NCBI GenBank assembly: GCA_009760855.2
Contig: WPIO01000035.1
Span: 403,501 to 467,500 of the forward strand
Length of the DNA stretch: 64,000 bases
Origin: Cristatella mucedo
Lineage: Eukaryota > Bryozoa > Phylactolaemata > Cristatellidae
Direction of reading: 5' to 3'
Position 1 is the stretch's first letter, and every line of letters begins with the position of its first letter. A model generated the notes under the pieces. The model was not told the DNA's origin. It did no database searches and worked only from the letters and a program-made list of their open reading frames with translations. Positions 1 through 10,855 of the stretch are shown in pieces. Both the position numbers and the translations under genes were made by a program.

Positions 1-217
1 AGGGAGAGGGAGACGGAGAGGGAGACGGAGAGGGAGACGGAGAGGGAGACGGAGACGGAGATGGAGACGGAGAGGGAGAGGGAGAGGGAGAGGGAGAGGG
101 AGAGGGAGAGGGAGAGGGAGAGGGAGGGAGAGGGAGAGGGAGAGGGAGAGGGAGGGGGAGAGGGAGAGGGAGAGGGAGAGGGAGAGGGAGAGGGAGAGGG
201 AGAGGGAGAAGAGGGGA
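1..217. repeat. Purine-rich (GGGAGA/GAGACG)n simple repeat
   Basis: The window opens inside an array of GGGAGA and GGAGAC hexamer-like units that runs to about 217. The plus strand is almost entirely purine. The open frame through it encodes only alternating Glu/Arg and Glu/Gly and is not a gene. The array is cut by the window edge, so its true length is unknown. Confidence 0.95.
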
Positions 218-544
218 CAGGACGGGGATGGTGGACGGGATGGATAGAAGAGCCCAGACTCAAGGTAGATGAGTGATTGTGTGAATGAGTTAGAGCTAAC
301 AAGTGGACTTGTATAGCGCCACAAGGCTCAATCGGCCTTGGTAGTGAATGATATCAGATTTTACAGTTTGTGCGAGAAGAAGGGTTTTTCCTGTCGTCAC
401 GCATGAGTCGCCTGCTTTTTGTGCAGGCGTGTTGGGAGACAATACGTAAGACAAGCGACGAGCGAAATGAGCCAACTAACGCAATGAGCAACCTTCCCTT
501 AGAAAGTGCGGCGATTACAACCTGGCTCACTCACTTAGTAATAA
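218..544. other. Unassigned sequence
   Basis: No gene is supported here. A short stretch near 310-330 resembles the end of an L2/SINE tail (TTGTATAGCGCC), but it is too short to call. Confidence 0.4.
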
Positions 545-2113
545 CTTTCCTGTGGGCGGTAACTATAAGCAGGGTTTGCGAAAGCTGCAATCACTTTGAC
601 GTAATCAAGCTCAGCACTTAGTTCATGCTCGATGGATATCATAGATAATCCACAAAGCCTCTCCGGTGCCCTGCACTTGCAAAGCCGACAGGCAGTGAGA
701 GAACGATTCGTAAAGCAATCATCACATTTGGGTATACGTCTGCGAGACCAGATATGGGGGATAAAATCCACCACATCACGGACTCTCTCACACTCGAGAG
801 TGAGAGTAAATACGAAAGTGACGGAATCTCCTCTACCAGCTCCGTCTTCTCGATGTCCATCATGACAACGTAGCCTTCGGCGTGTGCTGCTAGTGCAGAG
901 GACACAACTGCACAATATTCCAGTAGCTTCTGATTGTCTCAGTGTTTCAGCATAGGAGTGGTGTAGCAGAAGGAGAAGATGTCGCTGTTAATGCTCAGCA
1001 TGACGAACCGTTCACCAAGGGAGACAAGAGCGACGTCGATTTCGTTACAGGAGGACGGCACTGAATTTGTGCAAAGCATCGATGGAAGGGTCGTCTCGAT
1101 CTTCATATCCAAACTGGCACGGCGCAAGTCGGCACCTTTCAGCTGGCATCATGGCCGGTATGCATAGTTGTTCGCATAAGCTTGTTGCAGCGTAGACTGC
1201 TCATGAGAAGAAAGTGTCGTCGCTGTTGCGATAGTTTTCGCCGCTCTCATAAGCTCCCGGGCGACGTTTATCTGCAGGTTTTATTGCCTGAAGTATCTTT
1301 CTGATCTTATTGATACCAATTAGCAGATCGTGCCATATTATAAAACATAGTAGGAATCGGAAGGAAGCCATTTCTTCTGCTAATGCGTTCGAATTGCCTT
1401 TGGAATCATCGTGAATGCTTTGCAGCGCTGTGTTTATTCTTTTGGTTAGGAGTCGCAGTGCTTTTACAATTGAAATTTTGCTTTCACGGCGAGTATCTGC
1501 TGGATATTTCCCAGTAATGGAGCAAAACTCTTTCAAAGCGCTCCATCTAGAAGTTGGTGTCAAAAAAATGAATGCACTCGCTGCAAGTGACCAGAGTAGA
1601 ATATGGCCGCTACCAAAGAGCCATCTGTAGAGCCGACAACAAGGGTTAAGACTGTGATTGGCGACAGGCAAATTAATGCTCGCGGGTTTATCTCTGGAAG
1701 TTGTAGTTGAACACCAGAATATATTTACCCTTCATTTTGCTACCGTAAGCTTCTCCTCTGCAATCCGTCAGGTTCAGCCCCAACTGAGTGAGCCTCTTAA
1801 ATAAGATCTCATAAAGTCCGGCTCCACTTGTGTCAGCCTCTTTCTGAAACTCCAGAAAGTAATCTCCAATAGCTGCCTTGTCCTTTCGAAGTTCCACGAA
1901 GCGAAGAATCATGGTCACCAATTGCTCGTGATCGCTGACATTTCGCGTGAAATCTAATATAATACTGTACTATCTTGTATCCTTCGCACGATTTTTAATC
2001 TCTTCCAAAATGCGAGCAGAAATAAGCGTTTAGCTACTGTGAGGTAGAACTTTGCATGTAATTGATCTTCGCCAAGAAAATTTCTGCTTTCATGAACGCA
2101 GAGCCTATCAGAA

Positions 2114-2612
2114 TGACTGCGAAAGGCCATATGAACCTATTTGCGGGGACCCGGGTCCCCGCAAAGGCCCCAAGCTCAAAGGGAATTAATTGATTACTTT
2201 CTAGAAAATAGTCAAATCGTAGAAAAACCAGAAAACCTCACGTTCAGTTATACCTGTTATGTTAAAAACGGAGGACGCCAACGCAGTTTTCGCATCCGCT
2301 CACGGCGCCGTACACTCGCAAGGAAAAACTCGCTCTTGGTGTCGCAACGCCGAAGACGAAGCCCGGGTGCCTGAAGACCACCCCGCCCCGCCCCCCCCGC
2401 TTTACAGCCTGGCCAGACCTTACACTCCTGTCTTTCTTCGCCAACAAGTAGAGAATAAAAATTTAACTCTGATCGCTCTAGTGACAAAAAGAAGACGATT
2501 GAGCCAATAACGAAGTCTATCTGACTATTATTCACGGAATTATAGAGTTTTTGCGAGACCTGGGTCCTTTTGGGGACCCGGGACCCAGCCAATAGGTTCG
2601 TATGCCTCTCTG
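2114..2612. mobile_element. Inverted-repeat (MITE/foldback-like) element inside the hAT relic
   Basis: The two ends are imperfect inverted repeats of about 45-50 bp. The left end contains CATATGAACCTAT then GGGGACCCGGGTCCCC. The right end, reverse-complemented, gives CATACGAACCTAT then GGGTCCCGGGTCCCC. Weaker similarity (AATTNNNT...AATAGTCA) may extend the repeat further inward. The element interrupts the hAT reading frame between the LAER motif and the FR-HSDRL motif, so it is a later insertion. It has no transposase of its own; the internal frames are GC-rich and look accidental. A clear target duplication could not be fixed, so the superfamily is unknown. Confidence 0.6.
2141..2164. repeat. 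Perfect 24-nt palindrome
   Basis: TTGCGGGGACCC followed by its exact reverse complement, centred on CCCGGG. It lies in the left terminal repeat of the inverted-repeat element. The right terminus has a related but imperfect version near 2568-2590. Confidence 0.9.
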
Positions 2613-2819
2613 CTAAAAACAAAAAAAGCAGTACAATTGCTGCGATGAGTTCTAACATGGCACGGCAATGAGCCCTATCTTTTCCACTAAAGTTGGCGTC
2701 TGTTTGTCAAGATTTGAGCTGGTTTTAAGATGTAATTCAAGCTCTTTCCTGTCCATCATTTGCTGTCTGGTGTCCGTTTACTTCTCATGCTCCTTTGTCC
2801 GAGAACTTAAGCGAGTTCT

Positions 2820-3600
2820 ACGTAACGCTGAAGCCTATAGACATTAGTCTCATATTTGTCCCACCAAAAAAATTGCAGCATAAACAGTATAAGGCATCCT
2901 ATAATCTTGAAGTCGATGCTGCCACAGCGATAATACCTTCTTCGCCCCTGCTGCTCAATTCCCCTTCCGAACTGTCACCATTGGTAGAATAATAATATAA
3001 TAATAATAATTCACTTGATAAAGCGCCCTCAGAGAACTTAATCTCTCTCTAGGCGCTTTACATTTGCTGTAAAGTGAAATGCAATTGAATGGTAAGTAAG
3101 TACAGAATGCTACAACACGACACTTGCTGTCGTGCTTAATGACTTTGCACCTCAAACTAAGCTCACAGTGTGCCGTCACCCAGACGGCCTGTGGTTTATC
3201 GCAGACATTAAATTAGCTAGGCCTACTAAGACCGAGCTTGAGAAAGCATGCTCAATGTCAGGACTCACTCTCCATCCATTTAGGCATACGAAGACTACCG
3301 TAGATCATACCAACCGATCCTAGAAAATGTCAAGACTAGCTTCTTCAAAAAATATTGTCGAATCACATATGCACATTCGTCCGAATCCAATCCAAAAATC
3401 CAAGAATGCTGATGTCGACCCATCAACCATCTCCTTCATCGCTCCCAGGCTAGCTCCGTACCTAGTAATCCTTGTGGTGACCTGGCCCACTGCATGTCGA
3501 GCTCCTTTGTCAGCAAGATAGACAAGATTAGAAATTCAAACCCTAAGGCTGCAGAATCCTCTCTGGACTCGTGTCCCTCAAAAACATCCATTCCAGACTT
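2820..3600 (+). mobile_element. L2-A LINE fragment, EN-RT linker region
   Basis: The sequence parallels the linker between endonuclease and reverse transcriptase in the longer copy at 5490-8273 (compare 2920-2986 with 6150-6238). Translated motifs include LNDFAPQTKLTVC, LWFIADIK and ELEKACSMSGLTLHPFR, which are typical of the L2/CR1 linker. It is interrupted by an antisense L2 tail at 2991-3103. Similarity fades near 3560-3600. The copy is non-functional. It probably belongs to the same insertion as the RT piece at 4345-4925. Confidence 0.7.
2991..3103 (-). mobile_element. 5'-truncated L2-A tail inserted antisense, AGAAT duplication
   Basis: Reading on the minus strand, about 110 bp of L2-A 3' end runs into an (ATT)n tail. 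It interrupts the plus-strand L2 linker. AGAAT is present on both sides, at 2986-2990 and 3104-3108. Removing the insert and one AGAAT restores the order seen at 6234-6250. This is a well-defined retroposition event. The inserted sequence matches the young subfamily found at 11.5 kb and 37.8 kb. Confidence 0.8.
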
Positions 3601-4344
3601 CTGTCCCACAACTCTGTAGCCGAGTTCCAGGGGTCAAAGGCTATTTCCCACCAAACCCCGCCATACTCCGGCCACGTTGCCGCTCGCCTAGTCGCTGAGC
3701 TAGGGTAAGACGAGCGGCCGTCAGGTTAAACATCTTTATAATAACGCATGCGCGAACAACAACAGGGGAACTAAACAAGTCTACTGGGAGGGTCCTAAAA
3801 AAAAAGTACACTATAGGGGCGCAAGACGACGAAGCAAGCGCGAACAAACGAGTTGGTCGGTCAGTCAGCTTCCACAGTCCTGCCCTTGTACCGACTCCGT
3901 CCCAACAGTACGAGCGACGCCGTAAAAGATCCGGCTAGCTGAGTAACAGCTTGGCTAGTTGGAGTCGACGTCCAACACATCCGAGAGCTTCCGCCGAAAG
4001 ACGCCAAAATACGGGAGGAGGGTCACGAGCACGCTACACGGGGAACGCGGAATATGCAAGTCATAACAACGAGCGTGCTATCCACCTCCACTCGGGCCTT
4101 GGGCACTCGTTGCCTTGCGTGCGTGGCAGCATCGCCGGAGCATGCCTGCACGAATCCAGGTGCATAACTCGGCGAGACCGGGAGCCTCCAACATCATGAA
4201 TTACTCAGCCAACTTCTACCCAAGAACCCCGGTGAGCCCTCGTCGCCGCATACGCCATAGGTCAGACCCCGGCCTAGCCGGTGACCCTTACCACATTTGA
4301 ACCGTCCTGTCCCAGCCAATAGAACCTAGCCTGGGAACAATTCT
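3601..4344. other. Unassigned block between two L2 pieces
   Basis: About 740 bp without recognisable L2 similarity separates the linker piece from the RT piece. Open frames are short and overlap in several phases. It may be an unrecognised insertion or diverged L2 sequence. Confidence 0.4.
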
Positions 4345-4925
4345 ATGCACTACCTCAATGTCTGCATTCAAGGAGGCCACGAGTACCTCATCTTGAAATT
4401 CATCTCCCAGTTGAAGAAGTCTAGTTTTCTAGGCCCTATTGCCACTGTCCTACTTCTACGTTGTATAGATCTGCTGCTGCCATGCATAACTAACATAGTA
4501 AATATATCCTTAGCCTCAGTTTATGTCCCTGCACCTTTCAAAAAGGCTGTTGCTAGGCCATTAATTAAAAAGCAATACTAAGCCAAGTGAATTTAAGCAG
4601 CTTCAGCCCAGTCTCCCTTCTACCGTTCTATCAAAGACACTGGAACGAGTTATGGCAGACCAGCTGAGCTCTTATATTGAAACCTCAAACGTAGAAAGTA
4701 AGTTCCAGTCTAGATTTAGAGCTAATCACTCCACTGCTTAGGGTACATGACGACCTTCTCAGGAATGCAGACTTGGGTGAAGTCTCTCGGCTTTTTTTTG
4801 CTTGATATTTCTGCAGCGTTTGATAAAATTGTTCAACAAGTGTTTCTTGAGTGCTCCTCATCTCCTCTGGGCATCACTTGCACTGCATTACAATGGTTAG
4901 GATCATGTCTCGCCTCCCGACACTA
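4345..4925 (+). mobile_element. L2-A LINE fragment, reverse transcriptase N-terminal part
   Basis: Motifs seen in shifting frames are LLLPCITNIVNISLASVY, PAPFKKAVARPLIKK and LLDISAAFDKI. These match the start of the L2/CR1 reverse transcriptase, up to the first catalytic Asp block (LDLSAAFD). There are several frameshifts and stops. Similarity stops abruptly at about 4925, before the YADD box, so the copy is dead. Confidence 0.75.
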
Positions 4926-5490
4926 AGCGCTACTAGCGTTTCTTGTCAATTGCAGAATTATCTTCCGAAAGTCGAAGCTCTTGCGAACACCGTGCACGGA
5001 AGCCTATACAGCTAAGACATCTGTAAAGTTCACCTGTTTGTGGTTTGACCGTAGCGTGTAAGAAATTACGTGCCCGTGAACATCTAAACTTGTCGCTTCA
5101 GGCTTAGTCTGCCACGCCAGCTGCGGCATTAGAGAAGCCGGCGGCTAGTAGCCAGCATATTAGTTATGATCGTGCGTACCTATTATCGCTTCGCTATCGT
5201 AGTTTAATTGCATTTGTAGATGTTGTTGCTGTTGCTAAGATCCGCGAATTATGCATTACCAAAGAAAAACACCATGGAGCCGACGCGGAGACCGAGAGCT
5301 GAGACACCGCTCGCTTGGTGGCAGCTTTAAGCTGAGTACCCGTTCGTTTGGTGTTTTTAGCATTGTCTCAAACCGTTCAGCACGTTCTTCCTCAAGCGTT
5401 ACTGTGAATCTCTCTAACTTAATGGTCATCAGGACTGCTGCCCGGGTAACCCCCATAACTCCGGCGGCCCAACTTAACGCTTGTCCTTGG
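4926..5490. other. Unassigned sequence
   Basis: No similarity to the neighbouring LINE copies and no supported gene. A 90-codon open frame at 5251-5523 overlaps an equally long antisense frame and shows no recognisable motif. Confidence 0.4.
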
Positions 5491-8273
5491 AATCCTCGTC
5501 CAATGATCACAATAAACCAATAATAATAAGCGACCTTAATTTTAAAATAGGTCTAGATCTGTTCGCCTTGACTGAAACTTGGCTAAAATCGGTAAAGTGC
5601 CCGACAATTAAAGACGCCACCCTAACTGGCTTTTCGTTCTTTCATATCCATAGATCAATCGAAACTAGAGGTGAACTCGCTATTATCACACGCTCGAATT
5701 TCAACTTCAAGCCGTTGGCAGTACCCTCGAAGAAATCTTTCGAGTATATTGTCTTGATTTCCCCCAACAACAAGCTACCGACGGTGGCAGTAGTCTATCA
5801 CCCACAAAGTACCAATTCCTACTTTATTTCAGATTTATTTTATCTCATTTCGATTCTATGTGCAAGAAATCGATCTTTCCTAATTGTGGGTGATTTCATC
5901 ATTCATTCTGATAACTTGTCTGACGTCTTCAGCACCGAATTTCATGCACTGAGTGACTCATTGTCTCGTATGGCTCATGTGCAAGGCCCTACTCACATCA
6001 AGGGTCACATACTCGATCAAATCTTCTCATAGAACTGCACGACATCGTCACCAATTATTACAAAATTCTGCTTATCTGACTGCATGCAGATTTCATTCAG
6101 CCTACAATGAGTGTCCTCCTCATTTAAAACCACACATGAATCGAAAAACCTCAACACCCTTGATATTGATGCTGTTCGTGCAAGAATATCTGCTTTGCCT
6201 CTGATGGTCAATCTCCCTCCCGACCAGTCATAATTGGTAGATTGCTACAACACGACACTAGCTGACATGTTCGATGAGTTTGCACATCTGACTAAGCGCA
6301 CTGTGCACCCTCGCTCGGACGGCCTATGGTTTACTGCAGACATCTAGCTATGTCTGCTTGAAAAAAGGATGCAAAAGATCAGGACTGACTGTCCATTGAG
6401 AGACATACAAGGACTACCGCAGATTGTACCAATCGATCCGAGCAAAGGCCATGTTTAGCTTCTATAAAAACATTGTTGAATCATAGGTGCACAATCAATA
6501 AATGCTGAGGTCGACGATCAACCTCCTCCTTAACCACTACCAGTTTACCTGGTGATCCTTGTGACAATCTAGCTGATCGCGTTTCTAGCTTCTTTGTCAA
6601 TAAGACAGACAAAATTAGGCTACTAATTAAGAAAGAAAAACTAGACCGAGAGAAGTTGAGCAACTTAGGCCCAGTCTCCATTCTATCGTTCCTATCAAAG
6701 ACACTAGAACGAGTCGTGACAGACCAGCTGAACTCAAATATTGAAACTTAAAACCTTTCTAGTAAGTTCCTGTCTGGTTTTAGAGCTAATCAATCCATAG
6801 AGTCAGCATGGCATTAGATGCATAACACAATTTTCAGGAATGCCGATTCAAGTAGAGTCGCTATGCTTGTTTTGCTCTATCATTCGGCAGCATTTGCTAC
6901 TATCGATCCCCAAGTCCTTACGGCGCCTCGCATCTCGCCTGGACACCACTGGTACTGTACCGAAATGTTTCAGGTCCTATCTCAGTGGGAGGCTCCAGAG
7001 TATTTGTGTGAATGGACAAAGATCATCCGATGAACCTCTAAATATGGTTTACCTCAGGGCTCTGTGCTTGGTCCCGTTCTTTTTGCGATTTATAATATCT
7101 CTCTCGCCGACGTGATTGTCAGGTACGATCTCGGCTTTCACTTCTATGTAGATGGCACTCAATTCTACCTTTGCTTTGATTAAGTTCTCTCGGGGCGCTA
7201 TATAAATTAATTATATTTATATTATCTCTCCCAGACCTCCAGCATGTCGAATTATCTTAACTCTCTTGCTACATGTATTGATGACATCCACAAATTAATG
7301 GCAGCAAACTTTCTTAAATGAAATGGTGATAAAACCAGCTTACTAGCTAGGGGCAAACCAAGTGTAATTCAGAAATTGGTTAGGCTAACGCTCAAAATCG
7401 GCTCTGTCAGCATATCTCATATTGAATCTGCACGAAATCTAGGTGTAATGTTCCAAAGTAACCTTTCATTAGACGACCACATCAGCTCGACAGTCAAGTC
7501 TGCCCACTTTCAGTTACATAACATTGCTAAAACTCGGGCTTGTTTAGACAGGGATACCACATTTAAATTGGTCCGTGCATTTGTGACATCCCGTCTTGAC
7601 TTCTGTAAGTCACTGCTGCTGGTCTATCGGCAAGTGCAATCAGGCGATTTCAGCCGGTGCAAAACTCTGCAGTTAGGCTTGTCTGTCGTGAACATCGCAG
7701 TTGCCACATCCCACCACTTCTCGCGACTTGCACTGGCTGCCAGTCAAGCAACGCATCGACTTCAAGGTTTTGTCACTCACTGTTAGGTCCCTTCATTCTT
7801 TGCTCCAGCCTACCAATCAGAACCATTCCCCCAAGGCTAAGCATCGTACTACCTGCTTTTCTGAAACCAATAATTTACCTATAACCCGTACAAGCCTCAG
7901 TTCCCTTAGAGACCGTGCCTTTTGTTCGTATGCTCCCAAAGCCTGGAACTCACTCCCGACTTGCGTCACCACATCTCCTAGCTTGAACACATTTAAAAAG
8001 AAACTAAAAATGCATCTATTTATCATAGCATTTAGTGGGTCCCTGCTATTCGTCCTTTATGTACTTATGCGTGCTGACACTTTGCATGCTGCCACCAACC
8101 GTACTTGCATGCTGACCCAGTGCCTGTCACCCCAAACCGTGATATTCTTGTTGTTCAATGAGCATGCTACCGCTAATCATTCGATCGTGCTTCCTTTGCA
8201 GCAAATGTAAAGTGCCTAGAAAGAGATTGAGATCTCGGAGGGCCCTGTATCAAATCTACTATTACTATTATTA
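5490..8273 (+). mobile_element. Long L2-A LINE copy: endonuclease, reverse transcriptase, 3' tail
   Basis: This is one of the two longest LINE copies in the window. The APE-type endonuclease is present from about the middle: DLFALTETWLKS, then FLIVGDFIIHSDN, then THIKGHILDQIFS. The usual GDFN has become GDFI. RT motifs follow: FLSKTLERVVTDQLNS, then LPQGSVLGPVLFAIY. The box normally reading YADD reads YVDG, so a catalytic Asp is lost. The C-terminal part has RNLGVMFQSNLSLDDHIS, TSRLDFCKSLL and APKAWNSLPT. The 3' end is AAGTGCCTAGAAAGAGATTG and ends in (ATT)n. The 5' part, including the endonuclease N-terminus, is missing. Many stops and frameshifts make it inactive. L2/CR1 clade assignment follows the motif set. 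Confidence 0.85.
7178..7226 (+). mobile_element. SINE-1 tail fragment nested in the L2-A copy
   Basis: TTAAGTTCTCTCGGGGCGCT followed by ATATAAATTAATT matches the 3' end of the SINE-1 copies at 26.4 and 47.4 kb. It interrupts the L2 frame just after the YVDG region; the copy at 8.65 kb has no such insert at the same point. The head is missing, so it is a severely 5'-truncated insertion. Confidence 0.6.
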
Positions 8274-9716
8274 TCTCAGTGGGAGACTTCAGGCTATCAA
8301 TGTGAACAGACAAAGGTCATTCGAAGAACCGCTGAAGTACCGAGGGGGTACCGAGGGGCTCTATGCTTGGTCTATTTGCTTACACAGTTTATACTCTCCT
8401 TCTTGGTGATGTGATCGCCAAACACAATTTAGGCTTTCAATTCTAATAAAATAATTCAACCTGATTTAACAGCTTTTTTTACATAGCAACAGAAGAGCCT
8501 TTATGGCTATCACCACTGCTTGTAGTGGCAATAAAGGATCGCCTACTGCAGGATTTGAACCCACGACTTCAAGACAGAGGTCGTGACAAGCAACCACCTT
8601 ATCTAGCTAGTGTGCCATCACGGCTCAGGCAGATGACACTCAGTACCTTTGTTTTGATCCTTGCCAGCCCTCCACTCCAGCACATTGAATTCTCTACACA
8701 CCCTTGCTGCATGTACTGGTGACATCTGCACGTGGATGGCAGCAGACTTCTTCAAATTAAATGACGATAAAACCAACTTACTGGCTTACTAGTTATGGGC
8801 AAACCAAGTGTGACTCAGGAATCGATAAACTTATTGCTCAAAATTTGCTCTGCCAGCCTATCTTCTTTTGCATCTACACGAAATCTATGCGTCCTGTTCC
8901 AAAGTAACCTTTCACTAGATGATCACATCAGCTCCACTGTCAAGTCTGTTTACTTTCAGCTGCATAGCATTGTTAAAATTTGGGCTTGCTTAGGCAGGGA
9001 TACTGCATCCAAATCGGGCCTTGCATCTGTAACATCCCGTCTTGATTTTTGTAACTAACGGCTTGCTGTCTACCAGTGTGTGCAATCAGGCGCTTACAAT
9101 TAGTGCACAACTCTGCAGCTAGGCTTGTCTGTCGTGAGCGTCGCAGCTGCCACATTACACCACTTCTCGCCGACCTGCACTGGCTACCAGTCAAGCAACG
9201 GATTGACTTCAAGGTTTTGTCGCTCACTTTTAGGTCCCTTCATTCTATGGCTCCAGCCTATCTATCAGAACGACTACCTCACCTGACCATCACAGCACCT
9301 GCTGTTACGACTCAATTCGTTTAGATGTACATCGTACGAACCTCAAATTCTTTGGAGACCGTTCCTTTAGTTCATATGCTCCCAAAGCCTTGAACTCACT
9401 CCCGACTGACGTCACGACATCCCCTGACATGACATTAAAAAGAAGCTTAAAACACACCTTTTTATGACAGCATATAGTGGATCCGAGTGATTCGTTCTTT
9501 GTGTGCTTATTCGTGCTGACACTGTGCCTGCTGCTGCTAACCATATCTACACATTGACCCTGTGCAAGTCACATAAAACATGTTATGCTTGAGGACATCG
9601 CGAATGTTACCGCTAATAATTTGGCCGTGCGTGCTTTTTTACAGCATCTGTTATGTGCCTAGAAAGTGATTCAGTTCTCTGAGTGTGCTAAATAAATATA
9701 TGATTTTTATTATTAT
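8274..9716 (+). mobile_element. 5'-truncated L2-A LINE copy abutting the previous copy
   Basis: Begins directly after the (ATT)n tail of the preceding copy, within the RT domain (sequence parallel to 6980-7130). It continues through the ADDTQY part of the catalytic box, LDDHISSTVKS, a C-terminal HWLPVKQRIDFKVLSLTFRS motif and the tail TGTGCCTAGAAAGTGATTC with (ATT)n. It contains a SINE-2 insertion at about 8443-8628. Frameshifts and stops are frequent. Confidence 0.8.
8443..8628 (-). mobile_element. SINE-2 copy inserted in the LINE catalytic box
   Basis: On the minus strand the element has a tRNA-like head. A GGGTTCAAATCC B-box-like stretch lies near 8552-8563 and a TAGCTAGATAAGGTGG A-box-like stretch near 8600. 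It ends in a body with AAAGGCTCTTCTGTTGCTAT and a tail AAATCAGGTTGAATTATTTT. Related copies lie at 38.7 kb (plus) and 53.8 kb (minus). It splits the RT sequence immediately before GCAGATGAC, the codons for A-D-D. Confidence 0.7.
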
Positions 9717-10855
9717 TACTGTTCGAAATAAACAAGTCGTGTTCGAACGATAGTAGCTCCATTTGGCAGTGTCTTAGAATAGAAGTATGGATTGCATCGA
9801 TGGTTTTCTTTTGATTTGGAAAATTTGTAATCTTTTACTTGCACAGCTCCAAGTTTCTAAACGTCAATACGGAGACCATCAGATTCTTTCTGGCCAAGAT
9901 ACAAGGTCACAAGGTGGGTGGTTAATACTAGGGGCACGGCTTGGGCCCCTTTAGGCATATAGTCAGAAACAGATAGATAAGCTTGCTGACAGCAATCACC
10001 AGCTGAGCCCTTCGCATTATCTTCAGTTGTGGAAATCGTAGTATCCTGTAGTGGATTTTCTTCGCATCCACACACTTCTTGTTTCGCGTTGCTTCCATCA
10101 CTGTCTCCTTCAGCCCTTTCTGTGGCTTGCGGTGTACCAGAATCTGATTCGGGTGGAAGTGCATGTGGATGGCTGCATAAATCGATCCATTGCTCCAGCC
10201 ATGAATTTGCTCTCATATCATAGTTTGTTTTGATTTATCGCTTGCGTGCACCGGACTCATTTTTCTTGAACGACATTTCAGATCTGCAATGTAGCAACAA
10301 AGAAAACGCATTAATTCACCGAATACCGATTTTTATAAAGACATTTTCAATATTTAGAGAGAATGCCACAGCAGATAATAACTTAGCTATTCAGTGCAAT
10401 TCAGTGCAATAATTTCTATTGAATTTTCTTTACTTTCACATCGCAACTTTCGGATCCTTAAATATCCCGGCCCGCTGCAGCCGCCGGGGTTGCAGGGTTC
10501 ACGCGACTGAGCCTTTTTCCTCTTCTATGGCTTCTTCCTGTGAATGCTTCGGTCGGTATCCGTGTCTGACGGACACTGGCGGCTGGAGCTCGTGGAATCG
10601 CCGTTTCTAGGCTTGACGTAGCCCGGTTGGCATTACACGCAGCCGTCTCAACACAGCATTGCAAAAATAAATCAGGCTTCAATCAGATATCGCGAAGTCT
10701 TGCAGCATTACGAAGTTGCTGAGTCAGGAGCGGACTCGCTCTGATTATTTCTTACGAATGCCAAGCGGGGAGATTGGATTACGTATCCAATAAGTCTACT
10801 CAGGCGATAGCGTGCTCAGAAACCATGCTTCGGTGCAGACAGTCTGAGCCAATAG
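9717..10855. other. Unassigned sequence
   Basis: No LINE or SINE similarity recognised. A 119-codon minus-strand frame at 9857-10216 overlaps frames on the other strand and has no recognisable domain, so it is not called. Confidence 0.4.

Larger units (their letters stand above)
545..2790 (-). pseudogene. hAT-type transposase relic (ZMYM1/DUF4371-like), disrupted
   Basis: Read on the minus strand, translated pieces follow the order of a ZMYM1/TTF-type hAT transposase. A KELELHLK linker (about 2730) is followed by ALELIA/FLAER (about 2640). FR-HSDRL and NFLG follow (about 2110-2070), then EEIK and ILDFT (about 2010-1950). Next come ILRFVE and LTDCRGEAYGS (about 1900-1755), NHSLN (about 1655) and SRWSALKEF (about 1560). 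The C-terminal dimerisation part shows YPNVMIALRIVLSLPV (about 735) and SIEHELSAELDY (about 625). Frameshifts and stops separate these pieces, and the usual SAERSFS box is damaged to SAGHR. An inverted-repeat element splits the gene at about 2114-2612. The N-terminal zinc finger is missing because an L2 LINE begins at about 2800. Family members cut and paste DNA; this copy cannot. The assignment rests on motif order read by eye. Confidence 0.75.

Noticed and set aside
61-276. 71-codon Glu/Arg/Gly frame
   Set aside because: It is a translation of the purine simple repeat.
310-340. L2/SINE tail-like TTGTATAGCGCC
   Set aside because: Too short, with no head, body or poly-ATT tail.
1201-1671. 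156-codon minus-strand frame as an independent gene
   Set aside because: It is one frame-segment of the hAT relic; adjoining motifs continue in other frames.
9857-10216. 119-codon minus-strand frame
   Set aside because: No recognised domain and equally long overlapping frames on the other strand.
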